A stretch of 64,000 nt of DNA, taken from contig NC_092013.1 of NCBI RefSeq assembly GCF_042242105.1, forward strand, positions 5,715,730 through 5,779,729, read 5' to 3'. Position numbers and translations under genes: made by a program. Shown one piece after another: positions 22,970 through 47,390 of this stretch; position 1 is the stretch's first letter, and the number at the start of each line of letters is the position of its first letter. Under the pieces are notes generated by a model. It had not been told where the DNA came from and searched no databases. It saw only the letters and a list, made by a program, of their open reading frames with translations. The stretch is from Pempheris klunzingeri. Taxonomy: Eukaryota; Chordata; Actinopteri; Acropomatiformes; Pempheridae.

Positions 22970-25379
22970 GAGGAGGAAGTGTGTTGGTTTAACAAACTTA
23001 AAAAAAACTATCCAGAACTAAATTTGTATGCACAACTCGGATTAATTAACAGTAGTTCTAGATAGATGTGTTTGTATTCTATATGAACTTTCAATATAAA
23101 GTTTATTTCTATTTCTAACTTTAAAATCAGAAATCATTCTCTTCTGCTTATAAATAACAATGTGATTGTGATCCAAGCATATTTTTAACTCCATTATTTG
23201 CATACTTGAATTGCTTTTGTTTACCGTCTGTGAAACTGGAACTGTGAAATTGGAAAATCCTTTAATCTCTCTTTTTGTATCCTGTGTGTGTGCTTCATCT
23301 TCTTCTTCCCTAGAATGATACTAAACTTCTGGCTGTAATATTAAAGCCAACTGAATATTATATCATTTCTAATATTGTTTTATGCACTTTTCCCCAAAAT
23401 TCAGCCCAAATGTTTCTATCTGTATCTTTGTGGACTTTGCTGACTAGAATTTAAAGCACAGTGCGTATTGGGAATGATCAGTATTTACCTGCACTGCATG
23501 CTTTTGTTAAAACGTTCACAATCTGATGTAGTTGTTGTTCCAGTTTGGCACCAATCGGATCTTTTTATCTGTCTTTTATTTTATAGTAAATCTTGTTTTT
23601 CCTGACAAATATTGTGACTTCTGAGTGAAGATTTGTCACCCAGCTGCTCTCTGATGGCCGCAGTGACAATGAGGATGACAAAAGGAGGGGGTTGGCATGG
23701 CAACCGCGTGTCCTTGTCGAGTGTCACAGGCAGCAGGTTTCACGGAGGTCGGCATGTGACATGTGAGTACATCAGTCTCAATTATCGGCATCGCCCGTCT
23801 CTGTTACGTCACAGTGATGTACATTATGTCACGATCTCGTTAGCCTACAGCATGTTGCTGCATGTCACACTTTGGTTGAATTTTCTTGTAATGCAATTTT
23901 AGAATCAAAGCATTTTAATATTATGTCTTTTCTTTCGTTGGACGTTATTCAGAATTTGAAAATGCACCATGTCCAGCAAAACTGTAATACACACAGAAAA
24001 CCAAACAATAATCAGTGAATTGTGAAAATTGCCAAGGAGCAACAAATTCCTGTAATCGTTACTGACCTGTAAGTGCTCTGAGATTAGTGGGAAGTGCAGT
24101 TGAAGTCACTGCTTTATATTTTCCACACCTAATTGACTCTGAATGAATCAGTGTGTGTTGAGGTGGCTGCAGCTTCACCTGCGTCATCCTCCAGCTAAGA
24201 GCGGGGACTTTCCTCCACCTTCTGTCTCTGGAGCTGGAAAAATAATTAGCTGACGAAACACGTTCAGACCTCTGACCTCATCTGACGAAGATTATGTGTG
24301 TGCGTGTGTGTGTGTGTGTGTGTGTTCTCTCAGTGGAATAAGGAAGGCCCAGTTGAGTGATCTCAGACCACTGAAGTGAAACACACACCCACACAGCTCA
24401 GAGATAAGGACAGAGGAAGCCGAGAATCAATGAAAATGAAGTCAAAGATTTGCTGCTCTGTAATGAAACCATGAGTGTCTGTCATGCTGATATATCTGTG
24501 GCTCTTCAGCTGTGTGTTTTGTGTGTGTGTGTGTGTGTGCCTGAGTGAGTGCCTTGGTCAGAGCAAACAGCTGTTGCTAGGTAAATGTGGATTATACTGC
24601 AGATCTGGTGCGGATCCTGTTTGCACACGGCCAGATGACCGCAGGTATCAGCCATTATCAGGTCGGACAAGTTGGACTCACAATGACAAACAAGCTCGCT
24701 CAATATTCAGACAAACACCGTGCAGCTGAATTAAACTGAAGACTCCCTTTGAGTGATCGTGCTCTTAATGCCGTGTTTGTTTGCACTTAGTTTATACAGT
24801 TTGCCTGAGATGAACGGCACCCTCACCACCTCCATTGAGTCCGAGAGGGGAGAATAACACACCTTTATCTCTGGGTCATTGTACGGCGGTGAAATCAGAG
24901 CACGCTGAGCCACTGTTTCCATCAGTAAACAACTCAAAGAATATCTGATGTTGGCGATATGATCATCATAACAACCTTTGAACAACTGCCTGAAAACGCT
25001 GCTTAATTTAGGGTGACATTTTAACAGCAGGACTCATCATTTCCTGTATTTCCCAACGAAAGAACAGTGTACTTAAAGTATTTAATCCTAAATTTGCGTC
25101 GGTCTCATCGTGGAGAAAATACATTGGTAATTTAATCAAATTCAGAGAGGCACTCAACCCTGATACTGTTAAACTTAATGTTAATGGATTTGTCCTTTTT
25201 TTAAAATTCATTCTGAACACCAGATTTATACCAGTGATCCACTATTCCTTCTGCTGCATTTCCAGGATTACAACATGCAGTATTTAAATTAAAGAGTTTG
25301 TGACATGTGGTTATTTCTGTCTGCAGCTTAATTAATATTGTAAACATGTTGTATATTCTTGTGTTTACATAATGATAAT

Positions 25380-25540
25380 TATTATTCTCATAAGAAGAAG
25401 AACAACAACAAGAAATGTAATTTATATAGCACTTCACAAAGTTACAAAGTGCTTCACAAAAGAAAACAGACAAGTTGGTCAGATCATATTTGCACATAAG
25501 AAGTAAGAACAATTTAAAAAAAGAGAATAAAAATAAGATA
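25380..25540 (+). repeat. Decayed interspersed repeat
   Basis: The phrase AATTTATATAGCACTTCACAAA followed by AAAGTGCTTCACAAAAG and then an A-rich tail is typical of retroposon 3' ends in fish genomes. There is no coding capacity. Confidence 0.45.
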
Positions 25541-26313
25541 AAAGATGAGCAGTGTGAATAAATATGTCACAACCACCTGATATAACTGATCATTTTAATA
25601 GCTGCCAGCAAAGAAAAGGCTTATGCCATTTCGTGAAACTAAGCAATTATTATCATCATCACTATTAAGTCAGTATGCAAAATCAAGCCAAATTAAAACA
25701 ACTTAGAAACAGCTGGAATCATTTCAGTCAGATATTTACAGATAAATGGATGTAGATATTTTGACTCTAAAAGCACAGGTGCTGCACTGAGTCGTTCCAT
25801 TTTTATCCTCCTTTATACTTTTCCTCTATTTCACCTCAGAGGGAAATATTGCTGTTTTTACTCCACTACATGTATCTGACAGCTGTGTTCATTAGTCACT
25901 ATATAGATTGAAAGTTCACTTTCAAAGCAAATGATCAGTTTATAAAATATGATGCATTGTTTCTGCATAAAAAGTGTTCATGCACCAGCAATAACAATTC
26001 AGTCATGTATTAAAGTGTTGTTGTAACACTGACAAAGTCCAGCTACTTTTAGTATATTTAAGTGATGTGCTTTATTTTGGAAATATTCTGTATGCATTTT
26101 TCTCTCTTATTACCACTTTTATTTCAGTGAAGGACTCAAATACTTAATCCATTACTGCTTTCACTCTGTATTTTTCTAATTGTGTAATAGATGCTGGAGA
26201 CTAGTGACCCATTTTCTTTCACATCCCACTGTTTGGTTTCGTCTGATCAGGAGATGAGAATCTAAACGAGGAGCTGTCCGTGGTGCTGAACGTCTCTTCC
26301 CTCCCTCCTTCTC

Positions 26314-26344
<31 letters not shown>

Positions 26345-26595
26345 GCCTGAGGACACACTGGGGTGTATTGTTGATTGAGGCCGGTTTCTTCAGTGCATAA
26401 GCTTTAGCACAAAACAGAGAAAGCGCAGTCGAGCTGTGGTGATGCGGATTGTCTCACAGTGAAGGGAGGATGCGGCAGAAAGATGCTGCACGACGCCCGC
26501 CTCCTAATAATGACAATCATGATAAACATCTACAAGTAAGCGCCTTTATAGGACCACATAGGGTTTGTTTTATTGTTGTGTTTCTTCCCTGCGAC

Positions 26596-26629
26596 TCCTC
26601 CTCCTCTTCCTCCTCCTCCTCCTCCTCCT
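26596..26629. repeat. (TCC)n tract in pcsk1 promoter region
   Basis: An imperfect then pure polypyrimidine TCC run of about 35 bases, about 110 bases upstream of the CRE. Polypurine-polypyrimidine tracts can form triplex DNA; whether this matters here is unknown. Confidence 0.7.
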
Positions 26630-26736
26630 CGGGGACAAACAGCGGGATATTTTTAGTCGGATCTCCCCCCTCCTCCCGTTCAGACTTTCTCCTCCAGGGG
26701 CTCAAACTCACATCTTACCAAAGGTAGACGCCAAAT

Positions 26737-26744
26737 TGACGTCA
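26737..26744 (+). promoter_or_regulatory. Perfect cAMP response element upstream of pcsk1
   Basis: TGACGTCA is an exact palindromic CRE, 336 bases before the pcsk1 start codon. A second CRE-like half site, TGACGTGT, lies at 26759-26766. The mammalian PCSK1 promoter is known to carry paired CREs bound by CREB/ATF, so conservation of this control is a reasonable inference. Confidence 0.6.
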
Positions 26745-27079
26745 GAGCAGCCGTAATTTGACGTGTGTACGCCCCCCCATCGCGACCACACACACACAAA
26801 CACACGCACACACACACATACGCACGCACAGCGCACAAGCCAGCCCTCCCCATCACCAGCATTTCCTCTCCTTGGCGGACCAATAACGCGCAGTTTCTCA
26901 TTCTCTCCACCTCAGCCAGCTGTTTCTTGAGGAATAAACAGAAATCAAACAAGGAGATTTCTTTATTATCACCACAAAACATTTACATCTCGGAGTTCTG
27001 GCTGCTTTTTTTGGGAGCGTCTAAGCTGTTTGTGTCTTCATTCACTATTTTCTCCTCATCTGGTTGGATTTCCTCTGAG

Positions 27080-39257
<12,178 letters not shown>

Positions 39258-41165
39258 AGCCTGGAGGAGAGGAGGGAAGAGGGGAGGAGAGGAAATCAGA
39301 GGAGAGAAGAAGAAAGATATAAGATAAGGGAGAAGCATGGCTATGTGTTGGTTGGGGAGCAGAGGAACAAGGCGAAGAGAGAAAGCAGAGGGATGGGATC
39401 GGGCATAAGAGGACTGGAGGAAAAGATTAAAAAATCCGGGAAAGAGAACTCTTCCACTCAGTTACGTTTTTTTCCCCCAAAAATGCTGCAAAATTGGATC
39501 TCATTACCTTCATTTGCCAAACACACATTCATGAATTAATTCTCTCATTCAGTCGTGCAAAATTTGCAGCCCACAGGTGATTCAAAACACGGAGCCTCTC
39601 TGCTACAAACTCCATGTAGTGAAAAGTGAAAGCATTTAAATCATGAGAAAGGAGAGCTAGGCCTTGTCTCTCTTCTCTTCACTGCCTGCTCAAGCATGCC
39701 ACCTTCAGAATCTAAGTTTTGTATTAGTATCTATATATATTATCTAAATATTATTCAAAGACGATGATTGTAAAAGGGTTTTGAAAACACTTTACATCTA
39801 AAATCTCCACTTTCAAAAATCCTGTTTCTATTTGTATTTTGTCATTTTTCATAAGTCCCACATGGTTTTTTTTTTTGGTTTTTTTTTTTGGTTTAAATAT
39901 CTTTCACAATTACGGGACACCTTATGGGTCACTTTATTTACTTTAGAGGACAAATTAAATTTAAAAAAAACTGACATAAAGTCATTAAATAAGAGCCAGC
40001 GTGCATTCAAAATGAAGCAAAATTTTAAATTGATCCACAATTTCAAAATGTTTGAACTGTGTTGACAAAAGATTTATTCTCAGGGTGTCGACAAAGCTCG
40101 AAAGAGTCAATAGAATCACATTCTGGATTCTTCTAAGTATTAAGACAAATATAGAGAGTGTGAAAGATTGTACACTGAAAAAGCAGACAGGTGAAACGAT
40201 ACAGTTGTACCAATAGACTATTGGAATTGGAAAAGAGAAAACATAACCAACCTCTACTCTGGTAATAATGAATGACACAATGGAGCACCGTTGTTGGAGT
40301 AGTGACACATTGAAAATGGAAGAAAAGAAACCGATTAATCTTCTTCTTGTGCAATTTGTTTAATTTTGTATAAGTACAATGCTGCATTAAATGAAATATT
40401 TTTCTAAGGATCCTCATAGTTTATGGAAATAATATATACAGTATCAAACCCTTGAACAGTTTATTTTCTTGTGGCGTAGTTCACTCAGAAACTGCAAAGT
40501 CAGTGTAGTTACCATAACTACAAATGAACACTGCCAAAATCTTTGCTGTCAAAAAGCTTCTGTGTATTTCAGTGACTGTGCAAATGGCTGACATGTTGTT
40601 TGTTCATCATCTGTAATATGCCAACGACAAACAGTTCCTTGAATCCTGGACAGATAATTGCATTAATATTACTTCTCTGGTATTATTTCTTTGGTATTAG
40701 CGGACCTATCACATTTCAGAAGCTGACCAGAAACTCTGTAGAATAGGGGCTCTGCACAGCAACCTGCAAGCACATTCATCTTGAACGCCTTAATATATGC
40801 TGTAAATGTGCATACTCATCTCCACATGGTGTAGATCAATTTACAGATGCTAGTGTTTATGACCTGAAAAGTTACGAATCCTCTATGCAGAGTCTCTATC
40901 CTCCAGCTTGGAACTGCCTGCCCCGCTTCTCTGCCAACACGGTGACAGGAAAACGAAGATGTTTGGGATAACGCTTCATGTGCACCCTGTAATTTATCCG
41001 TTCCTTAGTGTAGCCCGTGCTGTTTTCTCCATGTTTTTGTTTTTGACTGATGCTTCAGTCCAAAGTTGTTTACACAAGCCAAAATTATGTTGCAATTTCT
41101 GTATGGATGTATAAAAAAAAATAATAATGAGATTTATCGTAATAAACTGCAAAGTGACCTCTTTA
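39258..41165 (+). other. pcsk1: Probable pcsk1 3' untranslated region
   Basis: The stretch after the stop is AT-rich and lacks coding potential. A canonical AATAAA lies at 41141-41146, giving a 3' UTR of about 1.9 kb, similar in scale to mammalian PCSK1. The exact end is inferred. Confidence 0.5.
41141..41146 (+). terminator. Candidate polyadenylation signal of pcsk1
   Basis: AATAAA is followed by a GTGACCTCTTTAGTCTGTTTG GT/T-rich segment within about 25 bases. An earlier ATTAAA near 40386 is an alternative. Confidence 0.5.
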
Positions 41166-42594
41166 GTCTGTTTGAGTCTCTTGCAGCAGCATACAGTGAT
41201 TCTGGGACTGATTCAACTGCTTAGTGGATGGATTGTTATTATGTTTTTTTCACAAATAGCCATGGTTCCTAGGCGATGAATCCTACTGGCTTGAATGATC
41301 TCTTGGCATTCGTGAGCACTTCTGGATGAACTGCAACTTTACATAACTTTGAATTTAGTGCCACCGTCAGTTAAAATTGTCATTTTCCCAGTGTGGTTTT
41401 GGTTTAAGACCAAATATCATTTCCACCATCTGTGTAGGGCTAAGTAACAAATCTTGGAGGACAGTGAATGCAGTAAACATTATACCTGTGAAACATCAGC
41501 ATGGTAGCATTGTCAGTATGAGCAAAAGCACGGGTTCAAAGCACTAGTGAGACTAAAAATGGTCTGTATTTGTCTTCAGTCTTTATACATTAAGTGCAGA
41601 AAATAATCGTTTCAAATCGTGAATCGTCCCCAAGCTTGCAAAAACAAGCCATATTGCCTTGCCATAACGAGACACAGTCTTAATTTGGAGTTAGATGATG
41701 AAACACAACATTCACAATCACGACACATGGTGTTCAGCAACTAGATGAGAAGTCTCCCTTAGAGGGCTTTTTATTCATAAAGTGTAAAGGGTCTTTCAAT
41801 ATCCGTTGGTAATAATGTTACATAGAATCATAATTTAATTTTAGCTCTTACAGCCTCTTTAAAGTATCTTTAGAGATGTTCAAAGACCTTTTCCATTGTA
41901 TTTCCTACTGAGTGCCGCCACCTTATGGACAGAAAGAATACGACAGCCTGCTGACGTGAGCTTACAGTAAGACGGCTTTATAATGTAGTATATTATACAT
42001 AATATAATGTCTGTCTGCCTCCTACTAACTCTCTTCTATACAGGATCCCGAATCACTTGAGATGTACGCTGGCATTTTCTCTAAGGCGGATGCATTTGCA
42101 GGAAATATGAGCATTTATTCAGGTTCTTCCAAGAAGTGTTACGTGACTGCCCCTTGCCTAATGTTTATCGTCATACTTCCAACATGAGAAGGAGGAAAGA
42201 ACGTTACAATCCACTTCTCTATTCACTGCATGGGTAATCTAACCTTTTTATTGTTTTCTTTCATTGTCTGTATCTTGTCCTGCACTCCTCAGCTCCTCCC
42301 ATTTTGCCCAGATTCCCCACACATCTGGCTGCTTTGGTATTTCTCCAAAACTGAATACTGCAGAAGCCTGAGGGGGAAAATGAGGGGGAGGAGGGGAGGC
42401 GGGCGGGGGGGGGCGAGAAAGAAGATATGTGAAGTAAAAGGGAGTGGAAAATATTATAAAAGCAAAGAGAAGAGAGAGAAAGAGGGTGTGAGGTAAGAAA
42501 ATAATCACTGGTGGAAAACGGTGAGTTAAACAGTGCATTCCCAGGGGGAGACAGAGCAAGCAGGACAGACATAGAGATAGACAGACAGATAAAG

Positions 42595-42643
<49 letters not shown>

Positions 42644-42715
42644 CTGAGATTTTGTTTGGTAAAAATAGAGGCCTCAGAGAAAGGTTTGTGTGTTTATCCT
42701 TCAGCAGGTCACAGT
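41166..42715. other. Intergenic region between pcsk1 and the GT6 gene
   Basis: No gene recognised. A G-rich stretch at about 42370-42410 and an (AG)n tract at 42599-42641 lie just upstream of the glycosyltransferase start codon. Promoter or 5' untranslated exons may lie here, but no TATA box is evident. Confidence 0.5.
42599..42641. repeat. (AG)n microsatellite
   Basis: A pure AG run of about 21 units, 75 bases before the start codon of the GT6 gene. Confidence 0.9.
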
Positions 42716-42749
42716 ATGGCGCTGTTCCCGTTCTGCAAGACACCCGCAG
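42716..42749 (+). CDS. GT6 gene exon 1 (cytosolic N-terminus)
   Basis: Encodes MALFPFCKTPA and one base of the next codon, ending at GTCAGT. It is not recognisable alone; it is chosen because it joins in frame to exon 2 to give a normal type II N-terminus. Confidence 0.7.
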
Positions 42750-45140
42750 GTCAGTACAACCTCAGCCACTGCTCCACCTCTTCTGCTCGTGTCATATCTG
42801 ACTATTTTCCCCTCATCTGTCATTGACTTTGTGACTGCTCTACATGCCCATTTAAACCTCAGTTGGTTTAAAGACATGGAGATTTTGGACTGAGCCACAC
42901 AGGCCGAAATGCAAATACCAAAGCTTTGTAATGCTTTTCTTAAAGGTTTTCTATGAGCAGTTTGCAATCCTGCAAATATGTCCAGGAAGAATAAATAAGT
43001 CCTTGATTAATTAAAGAACTTTTGTACAATGTTTCCTAAATCTCTTGTCTGGCGATGGAGGGAATTTAGCTCATGCAGACAATATGAAGACAAACATCGA
43101 CATTCACTCACATGTTCTGTCTCAAGTAGTCATCTGCAAACTTTGATTCAGTACCTGTTTTTCTTCATGAAACACTATATTTCCTTCACCTTCTATATTT
43201 CTATTAGCTCAGCATCACATGTGGTTTCACCCTGCTGTATCCCTCATCCCTGTTGTCGCTGCTTCTTCATTTGAGAAAGGCCTTTTAGCTAAACTTTCTG
43301 AAAATCAGAAAGTGTGCACTGTGATTATTTCATTGTACATCAATAGTTAACCAGAATCCTTTAAGATCTGAGAGTTAGCATTTTATGCAATTAATTTGGT
43401 GTCAAATAAAGTAAAAGTAAATTAAATAAAAACATCCCACACATATTCATGTCTTGCGTTTACATTGTATGGGCTACTACTTCATACATTTTAATGCATC
43501 ATACACATTATTTGGTAAAGATATCAAGTAAATTACATTTTATCTTAGTCATATAATATCTTGTTATGTATACAACCTTTAGAACTACATTGGCTGTACT
43601 GTATAAGGTTGCATATGCTTTAAATATTACATTATTTGTGCAATCACTCCCAAAGGGAGTTATTCCTTCAGCACATTGTTCTCATTCCTATGAACTGGAC
43701 TCATTTTACCTGTCAGGGTTTAAATGAATAGCTTTGTAAGTAAAATGTGCTCACTGCAAGAGTATAGCTGCTTGCTGTGGTTTCATTTAATTGTGCGTGC
43801 ATCTGTGTGTTTATCCTTCGAACAGGACCAGTCAGAGTGACAAGATTACATCTGGTCCTGTACTGTTTTCTGCTGTCTCTAATCATATGTAAGTGTACTG
43901 AAGAATTTGTTCTACTCTAACATGTTGTGCAGGTACACTAAATGCACATGGGAAAATTTGCTTGTGGCATAATAAATGTAAATTAGAACCTTGTTTTCTG
44001 AACTACGTGCTAAGTAGATCCCCTTCAGGAAGGTCTATTTTTTGCGTTTTGTCTTGTCTGTAACAGATTATTAGAACTGTCTCCTGTAATATTTCAGACA
44101 CAGCCATAAGAAAAAAATTGTTTAAATAAGGTTGTGGTACGAAATAAGGTAGGAAAGTGTGCATGAGTGCAGATGGTGTTGGAATAATTAGAAAACTATG
44201 ATTTGCCCCTTCAGACTTCCTCCATGGACGTAAAGCTGCTGTCAGTGTGGAATCACCTCATCCTATCTTTCACGCTTTGGGACTGGAGAGGGGAAGACCA
44301 GTGACAGACATGAAGGTTTTCAAGGTAGCAGTGCAGCAAACTCCCATGGAGACACCATGGGGTGCTCCGTTAGTGTGGGGTGACACCCGTAAGTCAGCTC
44401 GGCGTAGGGCTAAATTCGAACACCGGGGAATCCGTACAGGCCTGCTGGCACTCGTGGTGGGGACTTACGCCCAGTTCATCCGACGTTTCCTCTCTTCAGC
44501 TGAAACCCACTTTCTCCCTGGTCAGATGGTTACGTACTACATCCTCACAGACAATCCCCGTTCACTAGATCCGCCCATCAAGTTGGGGCCTAAACGACAG
44601 CTGAAGGTGGTTCCTGTTGCAGAGCTGCCTGGCTGGGACAGATTGGCCCATCGCCGGATGGCCCTGCTCGCTGATGCCATCAAAAACCCAATCGGCAGCG
44701 AGGTTGAATACATCTTCTGCGCTGACATCGATCAGGAGTTTGTGGCCCCTGTGGGAGAGGAAATCCTGGGAGACCTGGTGGCCACGTTGCACCCAGAGCT
44801 CTATGGGATGCCTCGAAATACATTTCCTTACGAAGTTGAAGAGGTCTCATCAGCTTGCGTGGAGGAGGACAAAGGAGACTACTACTACACCTCCGAGCTG
44901 TACGGAGGATTGGTGTCTGAGATGTACAAACTGGCTCAAGCCTGCTCTTTGCTCATTCTGCAGGACCATGCTAACGGGGTAAAGGCCCGGGGCCTCGAAG
45001 AGAGCTACCTGAACCGCTACCTGATTGACCACAGGCCAACCTGCGTGTTGTCACCAGAGTACAGCTGGTGGGACTCGGCCCTGGCTGCTGATGTGCCTGT
45101 GCCCAGAGTGATCTCCTTGGGAAGGCAGCACGAGGCTTAA
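42716..45140 (+). CDS. GT6-family glycosyltransferase (ABO/GBGT1-like), complete
   Basis: The predicted enzyme is a Golgi type II membrane protein that adds GalNAc or Gal in alpha-1,3 linkage to a glycan. The gene model is join(42716..42749, 43826..43888, 44215..45140): three exons in consistent phase, 340 residues, close to human ABO (354). Residues 1-18 are cytosolic, 19-35 are a membrane anchor (LHLVLYCFLLSLIIYFL), and a short stem follows. The catalytic domain contains the metal-binding DID (203-205, in CADIDQEF), DYYYTSELYGG (254-264), DHANG (283-287), EESYLNRYL with the E295 equivalent of the catalytic Glu, and VLSPEYSWWD. The start ATG has A at -3 and G at +4. The donor-selecting triplet is T258-S259-E260, where ABO has LGG or MGA. 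Residues G292-L293-E294 replace W-H-D of ABO. The family is certain; substrate and orthology (gbgt1-like, abo-like) are not. Confidence 0.9.
43826..43888 (+). CDS. GT6 gene exon 2 (membrane anchor)
   Basis: The acceptor CGAACAG precedes codons for GPVRVTRLHLVLYCFLLSL, followed by II and one base. This is a basic stretch then a hydrophobic helix, as expected for a Golgi transferase. Donor GTAAGT. Confidence 0.8.
44215..45140 (+). CDS. GT6 gene exon 3 (stem and whole catalytic domain)
   Basis: The acceptor CCCCTTCAG precedes one 926-base exon carrying all of the stem and catalytic domain to TAA at 45138-45140. In mammalian ABO and GBGT1 the catalytic domain is split by at least one intron near its start; here it is continuous. 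Confidence 0.93.
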
Positions 45141-45394
45141 GATAAGCAAAAACATTAAATCAGTGTAAAAGGAGGGTTCTCCTGGCTTGAACCCATTGAA
45201 GTATGGATGTTAATCCCCCTCCCACATGAAGAACTACATTTTTATTGTCCAATTTCCTTTTGGAGAGGTTCTCCCCTCAAGTATTATAACAAGACCGGAG
45301 ATGAAGGGAAAATATGAAGAGGATGCACATATTCCAATCATCTTGATTCAACTCATAATTCAGAGTTTCCATTTAATATTCTGCTCGATTAGCC

Positions 45395-45400
45395 AATAAA
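45395..45400 (+). terminator. Candidate polyadenylation signal of GT6 gene
   Basis: AATAAA, 255 bases after the stop codon, is the first canonical signal. A weaker ATTAAA occurs at about 45153. Confidence 0.5.
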
Positions 45401-46974
45401 TGTAGCCTTCAATCCCGCAGAAGCAAACTGCACAATCTGCTCTCAATTAAAGTCCCATTTGTGTGAACAGTGTCTCCGTGTGCCCACTATCTCTTCCAAA
45501 GCAGACGAAAAAGAATTGACCTGTCTCTTTAAACGAAGCACTGCCCTCTCCATTAATGTCAGCCTCGGAGATACTGCTCCAGTGGCTTTGTGGTCAGCAG
45601 CGATAACAGTCAACAGTGTAAGTGCACACTTTCCCCGCAGTGGCCAATCATTAACTGGAAGAGCTGCTGTTTCAAGGTCTTTAAATACCAGGTGGGGAAT
45701 GAATGGATACAGCAGGATGCTGTTTCTCCAGGTTACACCTGTATAGAAGCTGCCATGTTTAAGCGAAAATAGTTCAAATTGAAACTGGTGAAACTGATTC
45801 AGGGTGTATTGAAGTAATTTTCCATTAAGAACTGTTGTTTTTCCCATCCATGAGTTGGAGTAAAAGATAAACTCAAATGACCTCATGTTGGTGGTTGTTA
45901 TGTTTTTTGTGAGTCTGCCTCTCTCTTTCTCCAACACACACACACACACACACACACATACTCCCACATTCACACTCTGTTTTCTCCTCCTTGTGTGCTG
46001 TGTTTTAATGGGAGGGTTAAACAGCAGCAGATGGCTTTTTCTCACTGCCAGCAGAGTCTGTCCTCAGGGCCAGATCGCCACGTGGAGTGAAGTTGAAGGT
46101 AAACTTCAGATAATCCCTTGAAGCAAATTTTCAGATATTGTGTTTGTTTGTTTTTTTAACTAATCTGCCTAAGATATTGTAGCTTCCCGTCTCCTAACAG
46201 CCTGCTCCCATAAACAACATGCACATATAGCACAATATGACCCGCAGATGCTCCTAAACATTGTTATGGTTATTGTTGTTATGAACACTCAGTCACCTAT
46301 ATATATATAAAGCCTTCCTCACATACATGATCCATGCTGAGCCCCCCTTTTCACGCCATAATGCAAAGCAGTTTAAAGAATTCTTGGTTTAAATCCCCGG
46401 CATGTGGTTTACTGGTGGTCAGGGAACCTACTGGCAGCAGCAGCATAACCTAAGGCAAAGAAGGAGGCAGTGTGGAAATCCATAGCACAAAAACCTTTAC
46501 ACGTGTAAGCCTGTTTCTATAATTAACAGCAATTAAGTCTTAATGTGTTGAAAGACAACAGATATAAACCCCCCTTGTGCATATATATATATGTGTAAAT
46601 ATATACGTAGCTGCAGAGAATGTTCAATATGAAATTGTCTTAATGCAAAGGGCTAGGCATCATAATCTTCTTTCTTGAGTATGTTTTTATTGTGTGAGCA
46701 CATTTATTACTTTGCTAAAACGAGCTGTTTGAAAGATGTCTTGTTTTATGACCTGCTGAAACAAAACTCTTAGCCCATCTCTTAGCTTCGCTGTTAGCTG
46801 TGTGCCAAAGTTGAACATTTCCTTTGTCCTCTGGTCTTTTTTAGATTTTGTATTTCATGTGAATTCGTCTGGTATTTGGTGGTATTTTTCCTAAATACTA
46901 AGACAACATATTATTGACAGCCCTGGGTCATTAGCTGTCATACTGATACTGTGACATGTGCTTAAAGGCAGTAA

Positions 46975-47040
46975 TGTAAAATTTGATTTAATTGTAAATT
47001 TCCCCGTCTTGGGACTAATAAAGGAATATCTTATCTTATC
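46975..47040 (+). repeat. Retroposon 3' end with (TTATC)n
   Basis: GGGACTAATAAAGGAATATC followed by TTATC units. This is the opposite orientation of the family copy at 37822-37960. Confidence 0.6.
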
Positions 47041-47119
47041 TATTTACACTGGGTCTAGTCACGCAGTATAAAGAATTATTAATTCCTGATTAGTTTAATG
47101 TGGGTTCGGCTTAATGTCT

Positions 47120-47390
47120 TAGCTACAGGGCTTTCACCCATGAAAATGGGGTGCAAATCCTCTGTGAGACTAACAGAGATTTACATTAATTAATTTGTAG
47201 ACTTAGTTAGCTTGTGTCATTTTTTCAGTTACAGATTGGTTATGTTTAGGCACCAAAACTACTTGGCCGGGTTCAGGAAAAGATCATGATTTGGGTTAAA
47301 ATGATAAGTCAAATATAAGAGGCAGGGTGCATTAGACACACGGGTGTAAATAGTGTTGCTGACTACTAACACCTGGGTACAAATGCCATG
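47120..47390 (+). repeat. Dispersed repeat, copy 2
   Basis: Same family and orientation as 17520-17840, with the shared words GTTTAGGCACCAAAAC, AAAAGATCATGATTTGGG and TTAAAATGATAAG. Confidence 0.6.

Larger units (their letters stand above)
20930..26590. other. Intergenic region upstream of pcsk1
   Basis: No gene is recognised. Contents are a (TTCAA)n-headed repeat fragment near 22177, an (AGG)n tract at 22914-22969, GT tracts near 24300 and 24522, a decayed repeat at about 25380-25540, and a CT tract at about 26310-26343. Confidence 0.5.

Noticed and set aside
22765..22992. Open frame encoding polyglycine
   Set aside because: It is produced by the (AGG)n microsatellite.
26765..27079. Upstream in-frame extension of pcsk1 exon 1
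   Set aside because: No homology. The conserved leader starts at the ATG at 27080, and the extension contains the promoter-proximal CA tract.
45443..46045. 200-codon open frame on the minus strand
   Set aside because: It crosses a CA microsatellite, has no recognisable domain or splice support, and its composition looks random.
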